Shown: positions 16,384-26,842, numbered from the stretch's first letter. The stretch: 64,000 nucleotides of DNA from Paralysiella testudinis (GCF_016894345.1 NZ_CP069798.1:2827248-2891247); one strand, 5' to 3'. Notes: generated by a model not told the origin, from the letters alone. Numbers and translations are program-made.

Positions 16384-18783
16384 GTGAATATTCAACAACA
16401 CCAAACCGCACTGGCCATCGGCGCTGCCTTAGCCGCTTTCACCACCGCTGCACAAGCACAAACCGATTCCGCAGCTGCCGCCTTGGCCGATATCGAAGTA
16501 GTAGCCACCCAAGCCGCACCCACTGCCAAAGCGCTGTTTATGGGCACCCAATCGGTATTAAGCGGTCATGAACTGCAAAACAACCGCGCCGCCACTTTGG
16601 GTGCCACCACCGAAAAAACCGCCGGAGTACAAAGTGAGCATTTCGGCCCCAACGCCGGCCGCCCCACCATCCGCAGCCTGTCCGGCTCACGGGTGCAAAT
16701 TCTGGCCAATGAATTATCACTGCAAGACGTCGCCGTAATCAGCGGCAACCTGCCCACCCAAATCGAGCCGTTTATGGCCGACAACATCCAAATCATCAAA
16801 GGCGCAGCCTCAGTGCTGTATGGTGGCAGTGCAATTGGCGGTGCGGTAAATGTAGACGATGGCCGCATCCCCACCCAAATCAGCGGCAAACGTTTTGGCG
16901 GTAAAATCGATATCAGCGGCGGATTCAACAGCCCCAACACACAAATGTTCCGCCTCGACGGTCACAACGACAGCAACTGGGCATGGCACCTAAGCGGCTT
17001 GCAGCGCCAAATTTCCGCCTACCGAATTCCCGGCCAAACCAAAGCCGCCGCCTGCTACGACCACAACGAAGCCGGCAGCGACAGTGTTCTGCGCGACATG
17101 TGCCAAATGAATATGCACATTCAACGCGGCGGCAGAAACCCGGCATGGTTTCCTTATTTAAACCGCTATTTTGTCAACAATCCGAGCGAGCTGGAAAGCG
17201 AAATGGATCGCTACACCACCCAAGCTGCTAACCTTTACGGCATCCCCAACCCGGCCAATCCCCTGCACACCCCCAATGCCGGCGCCTATCTACCCGACCA
17301 GAAAGGCCCGCTCACCGACATCGTGCCCATCCCCGACGGCAAAATCCCCAACAGCCATTTAAAAACCCAATCCTTCACCCTAGGCACCAGCCTGATTGGC
17401 GAAGCGGGTTATATCGGCATGGCCCTGAGCCGCTACCGCACCCACTACGGCGTGCCCGGCTTTGTCTACACCGATGCTTGGAACAACGACAAGCAAGCCC
17501 GCATAGGCTATGCTCCGGCCAATATCCGCGCAGACCAAACCCGCTGGGATTTACGCGGCGCCCTCAACCGACCCTTGCCCGGCATCCGCCATGCCAGCCT
17601 GAGCTTAGGCTATTCCAAAGCCCAAAATAGCGACTATCTGGGCGATACCTTGTCCAGCGGGCTGGACAGCACCAGCAAACAACTGCGCCTGGAAGTGAGC
17701 CATGCCAAATGGGGACCGCTGGAAGGCACTGCCGGCGTGGCCATCAACCATCGCGACATCCGCAGCAGCGGTGAAGACGCCTATATGCCCAGCGTGCGCA
17801 GCCAAGAGCGCGGCCTGTTTATGCTGGAAAAAGCCAATTTCGACCCTTTCTATATCGAAGTCGGCGCCCGCTGGGACAAAATCAAACACCGCCGCCTGCC
17901 CGACAACTACCAAGACGGTAAAAATTGGGCCGACTACCTCAACCACCCACACGATTTTTCGCTGCAAAACCAACACATCGGGCTGCAATGGCAAGTAAAC
18001 GACTATTGGCAACTCAAACTGCAGCGCAGCTGGTCCGAGCGCGCACCCGAAGTCAACGAACTTTATGCCAGCAACCGTCACCTAGCCACCTTATCGGTGG
18101 AAGAAGGCAACCCAAATCAACAAAAAGAAAAAGCCCATGCTTGGGAGCTGAGCAGCCAGTTGGATTGGCACAACTTTTCTGCCCATGCCGCCGTCTACCG
18201 CAGCCAATTTAAAAACTACAGCTACCTGGCCTACACCGGCTTAGGCATCAGCCGCCCTAATACCGACCCCAACAGCGGCCGCCTGCTCATCCGCCAATGG
18301 CGCCAGCAAGACGCTACCGTCAGCGGTGCCGAAGTCGACCTGCGCTACCGCCTGCCCGCCCACACAAGCGGCCAATGGAGTATCGGCGTATTTGGCGACT
18401 GGGTACGCAACCGCCCACGCCACAACAACGAAACCCCGGAGCAACGGCTGGCAGGCGATTACATGCCCGGCATGCCCACCTCGCGCTATGGCGCCGAGTT
18501 GGCCTGGGAGCGCCAAGGTTGGCGTGCAGCGGTGGGAGCCGTGCATTACCAAAAACAGAAAAACGTAGGCAAAATCATCAACAGCGAGCCCATTCTGCCC
18601 GGCTATACCCTGATAGACGCCCACCTATCCTATAGCCACAAAACCCGCCTCGGCGAATGGGAATGGTATCTGGACGGCAAAAACCTCACCAACCGCGAAG
18701 CCCGGCCGTTTAACTCCACCCTAAAATACCTCGCCCCCTTACCCGGCCGCGCCATCAATACAGGCATACGCTGGCACTTTTAA
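16384..18783 (+). CDS. znuD: TonB-dependent receptor, ZnuD-like zinc importer
   Basis: This is an outer-membrane TonB-dependent receptor of 799 aa. A signal peptide ends near QAQTD. The plug domain has ADIEVVATQAAPT, AGVQSEHFGPNAGRPTIRSL, ANELSLQDVAVISGNLPTQI and IIKGAASVLYGGSAIGGAVN. A loop with two cysteines (AAACYDHNEAGSDSVLRDMC, about residues 220-239) resembles the ZnuD disulphide loop. The barrel segment SWSERAPEVNELYASNRHLA matches ZnuD-type receptors, and the protein ends in RWHF. The start is GTG at 16384. A near-perfect Zur box lies 24 bases upstream, which supports zinc as the substrate. It stands alone between repeats. Confidence 0.85.
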   Translation: MNIQQHQTALAIGAALAAFTTAAQAQTDSAAAALADIEVVATQAAPTAKALFMGTQSVLSGHELQNNRAATLGATTEKTAGVQSEHFGPNAGRPTIRSLSGSRVQILANELSLQDVAVISGNLPTQIEPFMADNIQIIKGAASVLYGGSAIGGAVNVDDGRIPTQISGKRFGGKIDISGGFNSPNTQMFRLDGHNDSNWAWHLSGLQRQISAYRIPGQTKAAACYDHNEAGSDSVLRDMCQMNMHIQRGGRNPAWFPYLNRYFVNNPSELESEMDRYTTQAANLYGIPNPANPLHTPNAGAYLPDQKGPLTDIVPIPDGKIPNSHLKTQSFTLGTSLIGEAGYIGMALSRYRTHYGVPGFVYTDAWNNDKQARIGYAPANIRADQTRWDLRGALNRPLPGIRHASLSLGYSKAQNSDYLGDTLSSGLDSTSKQLRLEVSHAKWGPLEGTAGVAINHRDIRSSGEDAYMPSVRSQERGLFMLEKANFDPFYIEVGARWDKIKHRRLPDNYQDGKNWADYLNHPHDFSLQNQHIGLQWQVNDYWQLKLQRSWSERAPEVNELYASNRHLATLSVEEGNPNQQKEKAHAWELSSQLDWHNFSAHAAVYRSQFKNYSYLAYTGLGISRPNTDPNSGRLLIRQWRQQDATVSGAEVDLRYRLPAHTSGQWSIGVFGDWVRNRPRHNNETPEQRLAGDYMPGMPTSRYGAELAWERQGWRAAVGAVHYQKQKNVGKIINSEPILPGYTLIDAHLSYSHKTRLGEWEWYLDGKNLTNREARPFNSTLKYLAPLPGRAINTGIRWHF

Positions 18784-19033
18784 ACAAAGCATTCTGCATA
18801 GGTATGATTAGCCAACTGCGAACTGAACCGCGCCGATTTTATGGGTGCCGGTTTATCTTGAGTCAAGCCGCTTTAGCCGAGTATTCCAAAGGCATTCCAC
18901 GGTACAGCAGGCAACGCGGCAGCCATTGCGCAACAAAGCCTCCAGACTTTACGTGTACCGTAGATTTGGTGGCTCTGCTGCCGGATGTTGCGGATAAAGA
19001 TTGCTGTAGCAGCTATTCATCTTTCAGGCAGCC
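18784..19033. other. intergenic region after znuD holding an IS3 remnant
   Basis: Apart from the transposase remnant and a DUS near 19023 there is no supported gene. The open frame at 18804-19037 is the antisense of the remnant. Confidence 0.5.
18860..18985 (-). pseudogene. IS3-family OrfB transposase remnant
   Basis: On the minus strand one frame reads IYGTRKVWR and, after a one-base shift, LLRNGCRVACCTVECL. This matches the segment YGTRKVWRQL..VARCTVERLM of IS3-family (IS51-like) OrfB proteins. Only about 40 codons remain, with no ends visible. Confidence 0.55.
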
Positions 19034-19227
19034 TTAAAAATAACCTAACTGCGTTGGCTCGCCTTAGCTCAAAGAGAACGATTTTGTAAGGTGCTAAAGC
19101 ACCAACAAACTCTGTTCCGTACTAGGTGTACTGTCTTCGGCTCAGCTCAAAGAGAACAATTTACTAAGGCGCTGAAGCACCAAGTAAATCAGTTCCGTCT
19201 TGTTATCTTATTTTTTCGAATTGGTAT
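19034..19227. repeat. palindromic modular repeat, copy C (long form, left arm eroded)
   Basis: This copy is inverted relative to copies B and F. It has AACCTAACTGCGTTGGCTCGCC, both 50-bp modules (GGTGCTAAAGCACC and GGCGCTGAAGCACC) and the right arm TTCGAATTGGTAT. The left arm is missing and is replaced by a DUS at 19023-19034. Confidence 0.8.
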
Positions 19228-19240
19228 AATACACCCATAT

Positions 19241-19291
19241 AAAAAACAACGCCCCGCCAAGCTGCTGTATTTTCAGGCAGCCTAGCGGGGC
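19241..19291 (-). terminator. terminator of the GntP-type permease gene, with DUS in the loop
   Basis: The outer stem is GCCCCGC (19251-19257) with GCGGGGC (19285-19291). The loop contains a DUS that can pair with AGCTGCTG. On the minus strand it ends in a T run (19246-19241). Confidence 0.7.
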
Positions 19292-19320
19292 TTTAGCATC
19301 AAACTAAAACGTGCTAAATC

Positions 19321-20712
19321 TTAAAACGAACCGAACATAGTGCCCAGTGTAATTACCGCAATCACCGCCACCAACGGAATAACAATGGTTACCATGCCGA
19401 TATTCAGGTACGACTGGCGATGGTTCAAACCACAAATCGCCAACAAGGTAATGATGGCGCCGCAATGCGGCAAGGTATCGAAACCACCCGCGGCCATCAC
19501 CGCCACCCGGTGCAGCAATTCCGGGCTGATGCCGTGGGCTTCGGCCATGGCCAGATAGTCTTTGCCCAAGGTTTGCAGGGCAATACTCAGGCCGCCGGAA
19601 GAGGAGCCGGTAATCCCCGCCAGCGTACTCATGGCCACGGTTTCGGAAATCAGCGGGTTGTTGGGCGACACATTCAGCACCGCATTGCGGATAAGGGCGA
19701 AACCGGCCATGGTGGCAATCACCGCACCGTAGCCCACTTCGGAAGCGGTATTGAAAATGGGCAGCATCGAGCCGTATACGCCTTTATTCACGCTGGTCTG
19801 CAAATGCTTCCAGTGCGCCCAGCGCGCCACCACCAACACCGTACAAGCCACCAACAGCGAAATAATAATCGACCACAAGCCCAGTTGCGACGCCACTTTC
19901 AAATTGGGGAATTTCTCGTTCACAAAAGCGAAATCCATATTGGGGAACACCCCATAAGTGAGCACCGCATTAACCCCAATCACCAACACCAAGGGCAACA
20001 CGGCCAGCCAAAACGGCATGTGTTGGGCATTCACGTCGTGCAAATCCACCGCATCGTTGCCGTGATCACCATAGCCTTCACCGGCAGCACGGGCTTTTTT
20101 AGCCCGCTGGTTCAGCCAAAACCAGCCGCCGAAAAACATAATCAGGCCACCGATAATCCCCAGCCCCGGCGCTGCAAACGCATTGGTGCCGTAATATGGA
20201 ATGGGAATGGCATTTTGAATCGCCGGGGTGCCGGGCAAGGCCGTCATGGTGAAGGTAAACGAACCCAGCGCAATGGTGGCCGGAATCAGCCGTTTGGGAA
20301 TATCGGCTTCCTGAAACAGCATTTTGGAAATCGGGAAAATGGCAAAAGCCACCACAAACAAAGACACACCGCCATAAGTGAGCAAGCCGCAGGCCAAAAT
20401 AATGGTGAGAATGGCATGTTTGGGGCCAAGCAAGCGCATGATGTATTTGGCAATCGACCCGGCGGCACCCGAATCGGCCATCAATTGCCCAAACAGCGCA
20501 CCCAGCAAAAATACCGGGAAAAATTTGAGCAGATAGTTGCCCAAAGCACTCATAAAGGTTTCGGTGTAAATGGGCAGCATCAAACCGCCTTCGCCGCTCA
20601 ACACCACCGCCACCGCCGCCATCAGCGGCGCCAACAACAGCACGCTGTAGCCGCGGTAGGCAAAAAACATCAGCAACAGCAAAGACACCACAATGGCCAG
20701 TACGCTTAACAT
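19321..20712 (-). CDS. GntP-family permease
   Basis: The product is a 463-aa inner-membrane transporter with about 12 hydrophobic segments from MLSVLAIVVSLLLLMFFAYR to VAVIAVITLGTMFGSF. GntP/citrate-transporter-like marks include LLPIYTETFMSALGNYLLKF-type text, GLLTYGGVSLFVVAFAIFPI, MTALPGTPAIQNAIPIPYYG and GITGSSSGGLSIALQ near the end with GFDTLPHCGAIITLLAIC. Members carry gluconate or other small organic acids. It is divergent from a CoA-transferase gene, which suggests a short-chain carboxylate such as a fatty or hydroxy acid as substrate; that is inference. The start at 20712 leaves out a non-conserved upstream extension of 48 codons. Confidence 0.85.
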   Translation of the reverse strand: MLSVLAIVVSLLLLMFFAYRGYSVLLLAPLMAAVAVVLSGEGGLMLPIYTETFMSALGNYLLKFFPVFLLGALFGQLMADSGAAGSIAKYIMRLLGPKHAILTIILACGLLTYGGVSLFVVAFAIFPISKMLFQEADIPKRLIPATIALGSFTFTMTALPGTPAIQNAIPIPYYGTNAFAAPGLGIIGGLIMFFGGWFWLNQRAKKARAAGEGYGDHGNDAVDLHDVNAQHMPFWLAVLPLVLVIGVNAVLTYGVFPNMDFAFVNEKFPNLKVASQLGLWSIIISLLVACTVLVVARWAHWKHLQTSVNKGVYGSMLPIFNTASEVGYGAVIATMAGFALIRNAVLNVSPNNPLISETVAMSTLAGITGSSSGGLSIALQTLGKDYLAMAEAHGISPELLHRVAVMAAGGFDTLPHCGAIITLLAICGLNHRQSYLNIGMVTIVIPLVAVIAVITLGTMFGSF

Positions 20713-21012
20713 AACGTTTCTCACTTTCTTATTATTTTTCGGCAATGGCGTTACCCAATCAGGCAGCCACATAAAACGGATATTTTTGAACAAATTAGCA
20801 CCGCCACACACAGATACATGCTGCATAGAGCCGATGACAAAATAACCACAATTCACCTATACTGCAAGCACTGTCCGCGTAAATAATAACGTGCCGCCAG
20901 CAAGGTATTGTGCTTGTTCATAAAAAAACAATGCGCTTAATTACAGGCAACTACATCGGCTGCAATGGATTATGAGTTGCTTAATAGCGCCATTGCCACG
21001 GAGAAAAGAAAA
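20713..21012. promoter_or_regulatory. divergent promoter region between permease and CoA-transferase
   Basis: These 300 bases separate two divergent starts and should hold both promoters. The stretch 20860-20960 is AT-rich. I see no clear operator. A GGAGAAAAG ribosome site at 21000-21008 serves the plus-strand gene. Confidence 0.4.
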
Positions 21013-23034
21013 ATGACCCATCCTGTCCACCCCATCACCCAAGCGCCGCACCAGGCCGACAATGGCAAAGTGGTTTCCCTGCGCGAAGCGGCCATGCTGA
21101 TTAAAGACGGCGACACCATCGCCACCGGCGGCTTTGTGGGCATTGGTTTTGCTGAAAACGTGGCGCGTGCCATTGAAGAGCGCTATACCGAAACCCGCGC
21201 CGCCAGCAGCGATGGCCATGGCAGCCCGCGCGACCTCACCTTAGTGTATGCCGCAGGCCAAGGCGACGGCCGCGAATGTGGACTCAACCACTTCGGCCAT
21301 CTGGGCATGGTGCGCCGGGTGATTGGCGGCCACTGGGGGCTGGTGCCGCGCCTGCAAGAGCTGGCAGTAACCAACCAGATTGAAGCCTACAATCTGCCGC
21401 AAGGGGTGATTACCCACTTATTCCGCGATATTGCCGCCGGCAAGCCCGGCACCCTTACCCATGTGGGGCTGGGCACCTTTGTCGACCCCCGCTTTGGCGG
21501 CGGCAAACTGAACGAGCGCACCCAAAACGACTTAGTGCAGCTGATGCACATCAACGGCGAAGAATATTTGTTTTACCAAGCTTTTCCGATTAACGTAGGC
21601 ATTATCCGCGGCACCACCGCCGATGCCGACGGCAACATCACCATGGAAAAAGAAGCGCTCACCCTAGAAGCCCAGGCCATTGCCATGGCGGCGCGCAATA
21701 GCGGCGGTATTGTGATTGCCCAAGTGGAGCGCATTGCCGAGCGCAACAGCCTTAATCCGCGCGAAGTCAAAGTGCCGGGCATTTTGGTGGATTGCGTGGT
21801 GGTGGCCGAAGACGCCGCCTACCACATGCAAACCTTTGCCGAGCAATACAACCCGGCCTACACCGGCGAAATCCGCGTGCCCATGTCGGCGCTCAAAGCC
21901 ATGGCCATGAGCGAGCGCAAAATCATCGCCCGTCGCGCCGCCATGGAGCTGCGCACCAATGCGGTGGTGAATCTGGGCATCGGCATGCCCGAAGGCATTG
22001 CCAACGTGGCCGCCGAAGAGCGGATTATCGACCTGATGACGCTCACCGCCGAGCCGGGCGTGATTGGCGGCATTCCCGCCGGCGGTTTGAGCTTTGGCGC
22101 CGCCACCAATGCCCACGCCATTATCGACCAGCCCAGCCAGTTCGATTTTTACGACGGCGGCGGCTTGGACATCGCCTTTTTGGGGCTGGCGCAAGCCGAT
22201 GGCGAAGGCAACCTGAACGTCTCCAAATTCGGCGCCCGCTTGGCCGGTGCCGGCGGCTTTATCAATATTTCCCAAAATGCCAAAAAAGTGGTGTTTGTGG
22301 GCACCTTTACCGCCGGCAAGCCCGACATCACCTTACAAGACGGCCAACTGCGCATTGCGGGCGACAGCGGCGCGCGCAAATTTGTGGCGGCGGTGGAACA
22401 CCGCACCTTCAGCGCCGAGCAAGCGCGCAAACGCGGCCAAGCCGTGATTTACATCACCGAACGTTGCGTATTCGAGCTGGGCGCCGAAGGCCTGGTGCTC
22501 ACCGAAGTGGCGCCCGGCATCGACATCGAACAAGATATTCTGGCACACATGGCCTTCAAGCCCGTGATTCACGGCCAGCCGCGCTTAATGGATGCGCGTA
22601 TTTTCCACGACAGCCCCATGGGGCTGCGCGAGCAAATGTTGCAACGGCCATTGGCCGAGCGTTTAAGCTATGATGCACAACAAGAATTGTTTTTTGTCGA
22701 CTTTTCCGGCCTCGCCATCCGCAGCCGCCACGACATCGACGCCGTGCGCACCGCCGTGGATCAAGCCTTGGCACCGGTGGGCCACAAAGTGTATGCCATC
22801 ATCAATTACGAGCGCTTCGACATCCTGCCCGAACTCATTGACGACTACCTGGCCACCGTCAAAGCGATTATGGCGCAGCACTACCACCACGTTACCCGCT
22901 ACACCGGCAACAGCTTCTTACGCATGCAGCTGGGTGCCGGCTTCCAACAACAGCAAATGGAAGCCCAGCTCTACGAAACCGCCGCCGCCGCCCAATCCAT
23001 GCTCAAGCCCGACCCCGGCCAGCCCGCAGATTAA
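21013..23034 (+). CDS. acyl-CoA:acetate/propionate-type CoA-transferase (YdiF-like)
   Basis: The product is 673 aa, a one-chain fusion of alpha and beta CoA-transferase halves. The N half has [20 protein letters not shown] and [19 protein letters not shown]. The C half has [20 protein letters not shown] and [19 protein letters not shown], where the Glu of AEPG is the expected catalytic residue, then [20 protein letters not shown]. Such enzymes move CoA between acyl-CoA and a free short-chain acid. About 100 extra residues follow the usual family end ([20 protein letters not shown] and beyond). The start at 21013 follows a good ribosome site. Together with the divergent GntP permease it could take up and activate a carboxylate. 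Confidence 0.85.
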   Translation: MTHPVHPITQAPHQADNGKVVSLREAAMLIKDGDTIATGGFVGIGFAENVARAIEERYTETRAASSDGHGSPRDLTLVYAAGQGDGRECGLNHFGHLGMVRRVIGGHWGLVPRLQELAVTNQIEAYNLPQGVITHLFRDIAAGKPGTLTHVGLGTFVDPRFGGGKLNERTQNDLVQLMHINGEEYLFYQAFPINVGIIRGTTADADGNITMEKEALTLEAQAIAMAARNSGGIVIAQVERIAERNSLNPREVKVPGILVDCVVVAEDAAYHMQTFAEQYNPAYTGEIRVPMSALKAMAMSERKIIARRAAMELRTNAVVNLGIGMPEGIANVAAEERIIDLMTLTAEPGVIGGIPAGGLSFGAATNAHAIIDQPSQFDFYDGGGLDIAFLGLAQADGEGNLNVSKFGARLAGAGGFINISQNAKKVVFVGTFTAGKPDITLQDGQLRIAGDSGARKFVAAVEHRTFSAEQARKRGQAVIYITERCVFELGAEGLVLTEVAPGIDIEQDILAHMAFKPVIHGQPRLMDARIFHDSPMGLREQMLQRPLAERLSYDAQQELFFVDFSGLAIRSRHDIDAVRTAVDQALAPVGHKVYAIINYERFDILPELIDDYLATVKAIMAQHYHHVTRYTGNSFLRMQLGAGFQQQQMEAQLYETAAAAQSMLKPDPGQPAD

Positions 23035-23121
23035 AGCCCTTGATAAGGAGGCTGCCTGAAGCCGGAATGGCGACACAACACCGCTTTCAGGCAGCCTTGT
23101 TGAACAGTACAAGGATTCCCC

Positions 23122-23562
23122 ATGCCCGCCCCCTTGATTGGCATCCACCACATCGCCCTGATTTGCAGCGACTATATTCGCGCCAAACATTTCTATACTC
23201 AGGTATTGGGCGCGCGTATTTTGGCCGAACACTACCGTGCCGATCGCCACAGCCACAAGCTGGATTTATGCCTGCCCGACGGCAAACAGCTGGAGCTGTT
23301 TTCCTTTCCCAACCCGCCGCCGCGCCGCAGCCATCCGGAAGCCTGCGGCCTGCGCCATCTGGCTTTTGCAGTGGCCGACTTGGATGCCATGATTGCCCAT
23401 TTGCAGCAACACGGCGTGGTATGCGAGCCGGTGCGCCGCGACGAATACACCGGCAGCCGCTTTACTTTCTGCGCCGACCCCGATGGCCTGCCGTTGGAGT
23501 TTTATGAGGTGTTTGATGTGGCAGATGATGGAAGGCAATCCATTGCCACCGCCCCAATCTAA
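23122..23562 (+). CDS. VOC/glyoxalase-family protein (YaeR/GloA2-like)
   Basis: The product is 146 aa with two beta-alpha-beta-beta-beta units of the vicinal-oxygen-chelate fold. Text close to E. coli YaeR is present: IGIHHIALICSDYIRAKHFY, LELFSFPNPPPRRSHPEACG, LRHLAFAVADLDAMIAHLQQ and FTFCADPDGLPLEFYE. The metal ligands expected are the His of IHHIA, the Glu of QLELFSF, the His of LRHLAF and the Glu near LEFYE. The substrate is not known for this subgroup. The start follows AAGGA. It lies 87 bases after the CoA-transferase, with two DUS between them. Confidence 0.85.
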   Translation: MPAPLIGIHHIALICSDYIRAKHFYTQVLGARILAEHYRADRHSHKLDLCLPDGKQLELFSFPNPPPRRSHPEACGLRHLAFAVADLDAMIAHLQQHGVVCEPVRRDEYTGSRFTFCADPDGLPLEFYEVFDVADDGRQSIATAPI

Positions 23563-23575
23563 ACACCACAGCCAC

Positions 23576-23612
23576 AAAAAAGGCTGCCTGAAAGTTTCAG
23601 GCAGCCTTTTTT
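23576..23612. terminator. DUS-pair terminator between the VOC gene and guaB
   Basis: AAAAAAGGCTGCCTGAAA and TTTCAGGCAGCCTTTTTT form a 16-bp or longer perfect stem with A/T runs on both sides. It serves the two convergent genes. Confidence 0.9.
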
Positions 23613-23667
23613 AAACATTTCGCCGCATGACATCAATAAATACACGGCAACAGCATTTTAATCCACA

Positions 23668-25128
23668 TCAACGCACTTGGTAATTGGGCGCTTCTTTGGT
23701 GATTTGTACATCGTGCACATGTGATTCGCTCATGCCGGCCGAGGTGATTTCCACAAATTCGGCCTTGGCATGCATATCGGCAATGGTGGCGCAGCCCAAA
23801 TAGCCCATACTGGAGCGCAAGCCGCCCACCAATTGGTGGATAATCTGCACAATCGGCCCTTTGTAGGGTACGCGGCCTTCGATGCCTTCGGGCACAAATT
23901 TGTCGGCGTTGGATTCGTTGTCTTGGAAATAGCGGTCCGACGAGCCTTGGCTCATGGCACCGAGCGAGCCCATGCCGCGATAAGACTTATAAGAGCGGCC
24001 TTGATACAGCTCGATTTCACCCGGTGCTTCTTCAGTACCGGCAAACATACCGCCCAACATCACTGCCGAAGCCCCTGCCGCCAGCGCTTTGGCCAAGTCG
24101 CCGGAAAAGCGCACGCCGCCATCGGCAATCAGCGGCACGCCGCTGTCTTTCAGCGCTTCGGCCACATTGTGAATGGCCGTGAGCTGCGGCACGCCCACAC
24201 CCGCCACAATGCGGGTGGTGCAGATGGAGCCGGGGCCGATGCCCACTTTAACGCCATCGGCACCGGCAGCCACCAAGTCCAACGCCGCTTGTGCGGTGGC
24301 GATATTGCCGCCAATCACATCTACTTGCGGATAATTTTGCTTCACCCAGCGCACGCGATCCAATACGCCTTGGCTGTGGCCGTGGGCAGTGTCCACCACA
24401 ATCACGTCCACACCGGCGGCCACCAGTGCGGCCACACGTTCGTCGGTTTCCTTGCCCACACCCACGGCAGCGCCCACGCGCAAACGGCCATCGGCGTCTT
24501 TATTCGCATTGGGAAAAGCGGTGGTTTTGAGAATGTCTTTTACCGTAATCAGCCCTTTAAGCTCCCAAGCGTCGCTCACCACCAGCACGCGCTCGATTTT
24601 ATGCGCGTGCATCAGCTCGCGCGCGTCTTCAATGCTGGTGTGTTCGGTGACGGTAATCAGGCGTTCGCGCGGGGTCATAATGCTGGCAATCGGCGCATCC
24701 AAGCGTTTTTCAAAACGCAAGTCGCGGTTGGTTACCAAACCCACCACTTTGCCGTTTTCCACCACCGGCAGGCCGGACACCTTGTGCTTGCGCTTGGTGT
24801 CGATTAAATCGCGCACCAGCATATCGGGGGTCACCGTAATCGGATCTTTCACCACCCCGCTTTCATGGCGTTTCACTTTCGACACCGCCCGCGCTTGGCG
24901 CTCGATGCTCATGTTTTTATGCACAATACCGATGCCGCCTTCTTGCGCCATCGAAATCGCCAGCCGCGCCTCGGTAACGGTGTCCATGGCGGCGGAAACC
25001 AGCGGCAAATTGAGCTGGATATGGCGGGTGAGCGGGGTTTTGAGGATAACGTCGCGCGGCAGCACTGTAGAGTGAGCGGGTACGAGCAAGACGTCGTCAA
25101 AAGTGTAGGCTTTTTCGACTATACGCAT
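23668..25128 (-). CDS. guaB: inosine-5'-monophosphate dehydrogenase
   Basis: This enzyme oxidises IMP to XMP with NAD, the committed step of GMP synthesis. The product is 486 aa, normal length. The N-terminal catalytic part begins [24 protein letters not shown] pair lies at about residues 90-205 ([40 protein letters not shown]). The catalytic loop [24 protein letters not shown] text contains the active Cys. Further marks are [20 protein letters not shown] and the flap [15 protein letters not shown]. No guaA is adjacent. Confidence 0.97.
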   Translation of the reverse strand: MRIVEKAYTFDDVLLVPAHSTVLPRDVILKTPLTRHIQLNLPLVSAAMDTVTEARLAISMAQEGGIGIVHKNMSIERQARAVSKVKRHESGVVKDPITVTPDMLVRDLIDTKRKHKVSGLPVVENGKVVGLVTNRDLRFEKRLDAPIASIMTPRERLITVTEHTSIEDARELMHAHKIERVLVVSDAWELKGLITVKDILKTTAFPNANKDADGRLRVGAAVGVGKETDERVAALVAAGVDVIVVDTAHGHSQGVLDRVRWVKQNYPQVDVIGGNIATAQAALDLVAAGADGVKVGIGPGSICTTRIVAGVGVPQLTAIHNVAEALKDSGVPLIADGGVRFSGDLAKALAAGASAVMLGGMFAGTEEAPGEIELYQGRSYKSYRGMGSLGAMSQGSSDRYFQDNESNADKFVPEGIEGRVPYKGPIVQIIHQLVGGLRSSMGYLGCATIADMHAKAEFVEITSAGMSESHVHDVQITKEAPNYQVR

Positions 25129-25358
25129 GATTTTATTGGAGGCTCTTGAGGAAAGGGGGAGATGTGGCGCATTATTTTAACAGCAAAACCGCCGCGCCGC
25201 AAAAACGCCGCCACGCCAGACTGTTATTTTTTGAATGGATACCGTACAATACGGCCATATTGCTGTAAAAGCTGCTTAATTATCTTTAAATTGTGGCCAT
25301 TACCAAGCTGTAAAATCCGCTAAATCAGGTTTCAAAAACAAGAGAAAAAGGGATGCTC

Positions 25359-25802
25359 ATGAACAAAAACCTACTGCTGCTAACTTTGGCGCTGAGCGTA
25401 TCGGCCTCTTTGGGCGCCAAAGAAGTGTTCAACTGGAAAGACAGCCGCGGCGTCAACACCTATTCCGATGTACCGCGCAATCTGCAACCGGCGCAAAGCA
25501 ATCTGATGAACGTCAACACGCAAACGGTTACCCAAGCGGTTCCACCCGCAGCAACTCCCGGCGCACAAACCGCTTCCGGCTCCATTGCCGAGCAGCAATT
25601 GCAGCTGAGCCAACAAATTGCCGCGCAAAATAAGGCCATCGAAGCAAACAACAAAAAAATCGAAGACGCCAACCGCCAGCAGAAAGAAGACAACTGCAAG
25701 GCCGCCCGTCTGAACCGCGCCGCTGCCGAAGGTGCGCGCACCGAAAACCGTGCCGCTTTCTTGGCGCGCTACGATGCCGATATCCAGAAATTCTGCCAAT
25801 AA
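25359..25802 (+). CDS. secreted DUF4124-containing protein
   Basis: The product is 147 aa. Signal peptide MNKNLLLLTLALSVSASLGA is followed by the DUF4124 motif KEVFNWKDSRGVNTYSDVPR (about residues 22-41). The rest is a Gln/Ala-rich helical region, probably coiled (QLQLSQQIAAQNKAIEANNK), with two cysteines (DNCKAARLN, KFCQ at the end). The protein is probably periplasmic; its function is unknown. The ATG at 25359 is preferred because GGGA lies at a good distance; an ATG two codons upstream is also possible. Confidence 0.8.
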   Translation: MNKNLLLLTLALSVSASLGAKEVFNWKDSRGVNTYSDVPRNLQPAQSNLMNVNTQTVTQAVPPAATPGAQTASGSIAEQQLQLSQQIAAQNKAIEANNKKIEDANRQQKEDNCKAARLNRAAAEGARTENRAAFLARYDADIQKFCQ

Positions 25803-25935
25803 AATCGTCAGCATTTAAAAAATCGGTTTTGGCTTTGCAACAACGCCATTTAGCTGCACAGAAACGGCGTTTCCCCGCCGCCCAAAGTTTATTAAAATCA
25901 TCTCTTTTGCACCAAGCCATTTACAACAATAAATC

Positions 25936-26814
25936 ATGGGTTTCAAACTCACCCCGATAGATGTGGTCGAGCACATCAGCCAAGAAGATTTCCGCCGCCA
26001 TTATCTTAAGCCGCGCCGCCCGCTGGTGATCAAAAACATGACCCACCACTGGCTCGCGCATGGCAAATGGTCGCTCGATTATATGAAAACCGTTGTCGGC
26101 GACATCACCGTGCCGCTGTATGACAGCCGCAAGGCCGACCCCGCCGCGCCCATCAACGCCGCCAGTGCCCAGATGAAATTCGGCGACTACATTGATCTGA
26201 TTCAGCGCACACCCACCGATTTGCGTATTTTTCTGTTCGACCCCATCAAACACGCCCCCGCCCTACTTGGCGACTACCGCTTTCCCACCGATTTGATGGG
26301 TGGCTTTCTCGACAAACACCCCAACCTGTTTTTCGGTGGCGAAGGCTCGGAAACCTTCCTGCATTACGACATCGACATGGCACACATTTTCCACACCCAT
26401 TTCGGTCGCAAACACGTTATTCTGTTTGACCATAAATGGAAAGAGCGCCTCTACCGCATTCCCTTTGCCACCTACGCGCTGGAAGACTACCACGTGGATG
26501 CACCCGACACCCGCCGCTTCCCCGCCCTCAAAGGTGTAGAAGGCATCGAATGCTTTTTGGAATACGGCGACACCTTATTTATGCCCAGCGGCTGGTGGCA
26601 CTGGATGAAATACCTTAATGGCTCGTTTTCCCTCTCCCTGCGCGCCTGGGACGAAAGCTGGGCAGTCAAAACCCACAGCCTGTGGAACCTCACCGTACAA
26701 CGCAGCTTCGACAATATGATGAAAAGCCGCTATCAACAACGCTATATGGGCTGGAAAGAAAACCTAGCGGTGAAACGTGCCGAAAACGCATTAGCCAAGG
26801 GATTGCCACGTTGA
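25936..26814 (+). CDS. cupin-like (JmjC/Cupin_8) oxygenase-type protein
   Basis: The product is 292 aa. The N-terminal RRPLVIKNMTHHWLAHGKWS matches the start of Cupin_8/JmjC-like proteins related to FIH-type 2-oxoglutarate hydroxylases. The double-stranded beta-helix has ETFLHYDIDMAHIFHTHFGR, where HYD supplies the expected H-x-D iron ligands, and FMPSGWWHWMKYLNGSFSLS, where GWWH supplies the distal His. No signal peptide is seen. Possible roles include hydroxylation of a protein or small molecule; the substrate is unknown. It stands alone, and a DUS-pair terminator follows. Confidence 0.8.
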   Translation: MGFKLTPIDVVEHISQEDFRRHYLKPRRPLVIKNMTHHWLAHGKWSLDYMKTVVGDITVPLYDSRKADPAAPINAASAQMKFGDYIDLIQRTPTDLRIFLFDPIKHAPALLGDYRFPTDLMGGFLDKHPNLFFGGEGSETFLHYDIDMAHIFHTHFGRKHVILFDHKWKERLYRIPFATYALEDYHVDAPDTRRFPALKGVEGIECFLEYGDTLFMPSGWWHWMKYLNGSFSLSLRAWDESWAVKTHSLWNLTVQRSFDNMMKSRYQQRYMGWKENLAVKRAENALAKGLPR

Positions 26815-26842
26815 AGTTAAATCAATCAAGCCATTGATGAAG

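Noticed and set aside
19420..20709. 429-codon plus-strand open frame opposite the GntP permease
   Set aside because: His/Gln/Arg-rich antisense translation of a well-supported membrane protein; high GC removes stops. The same holds for the long antisense frames opposite uvrB (28423-29643), pta, gyrA and glcB.
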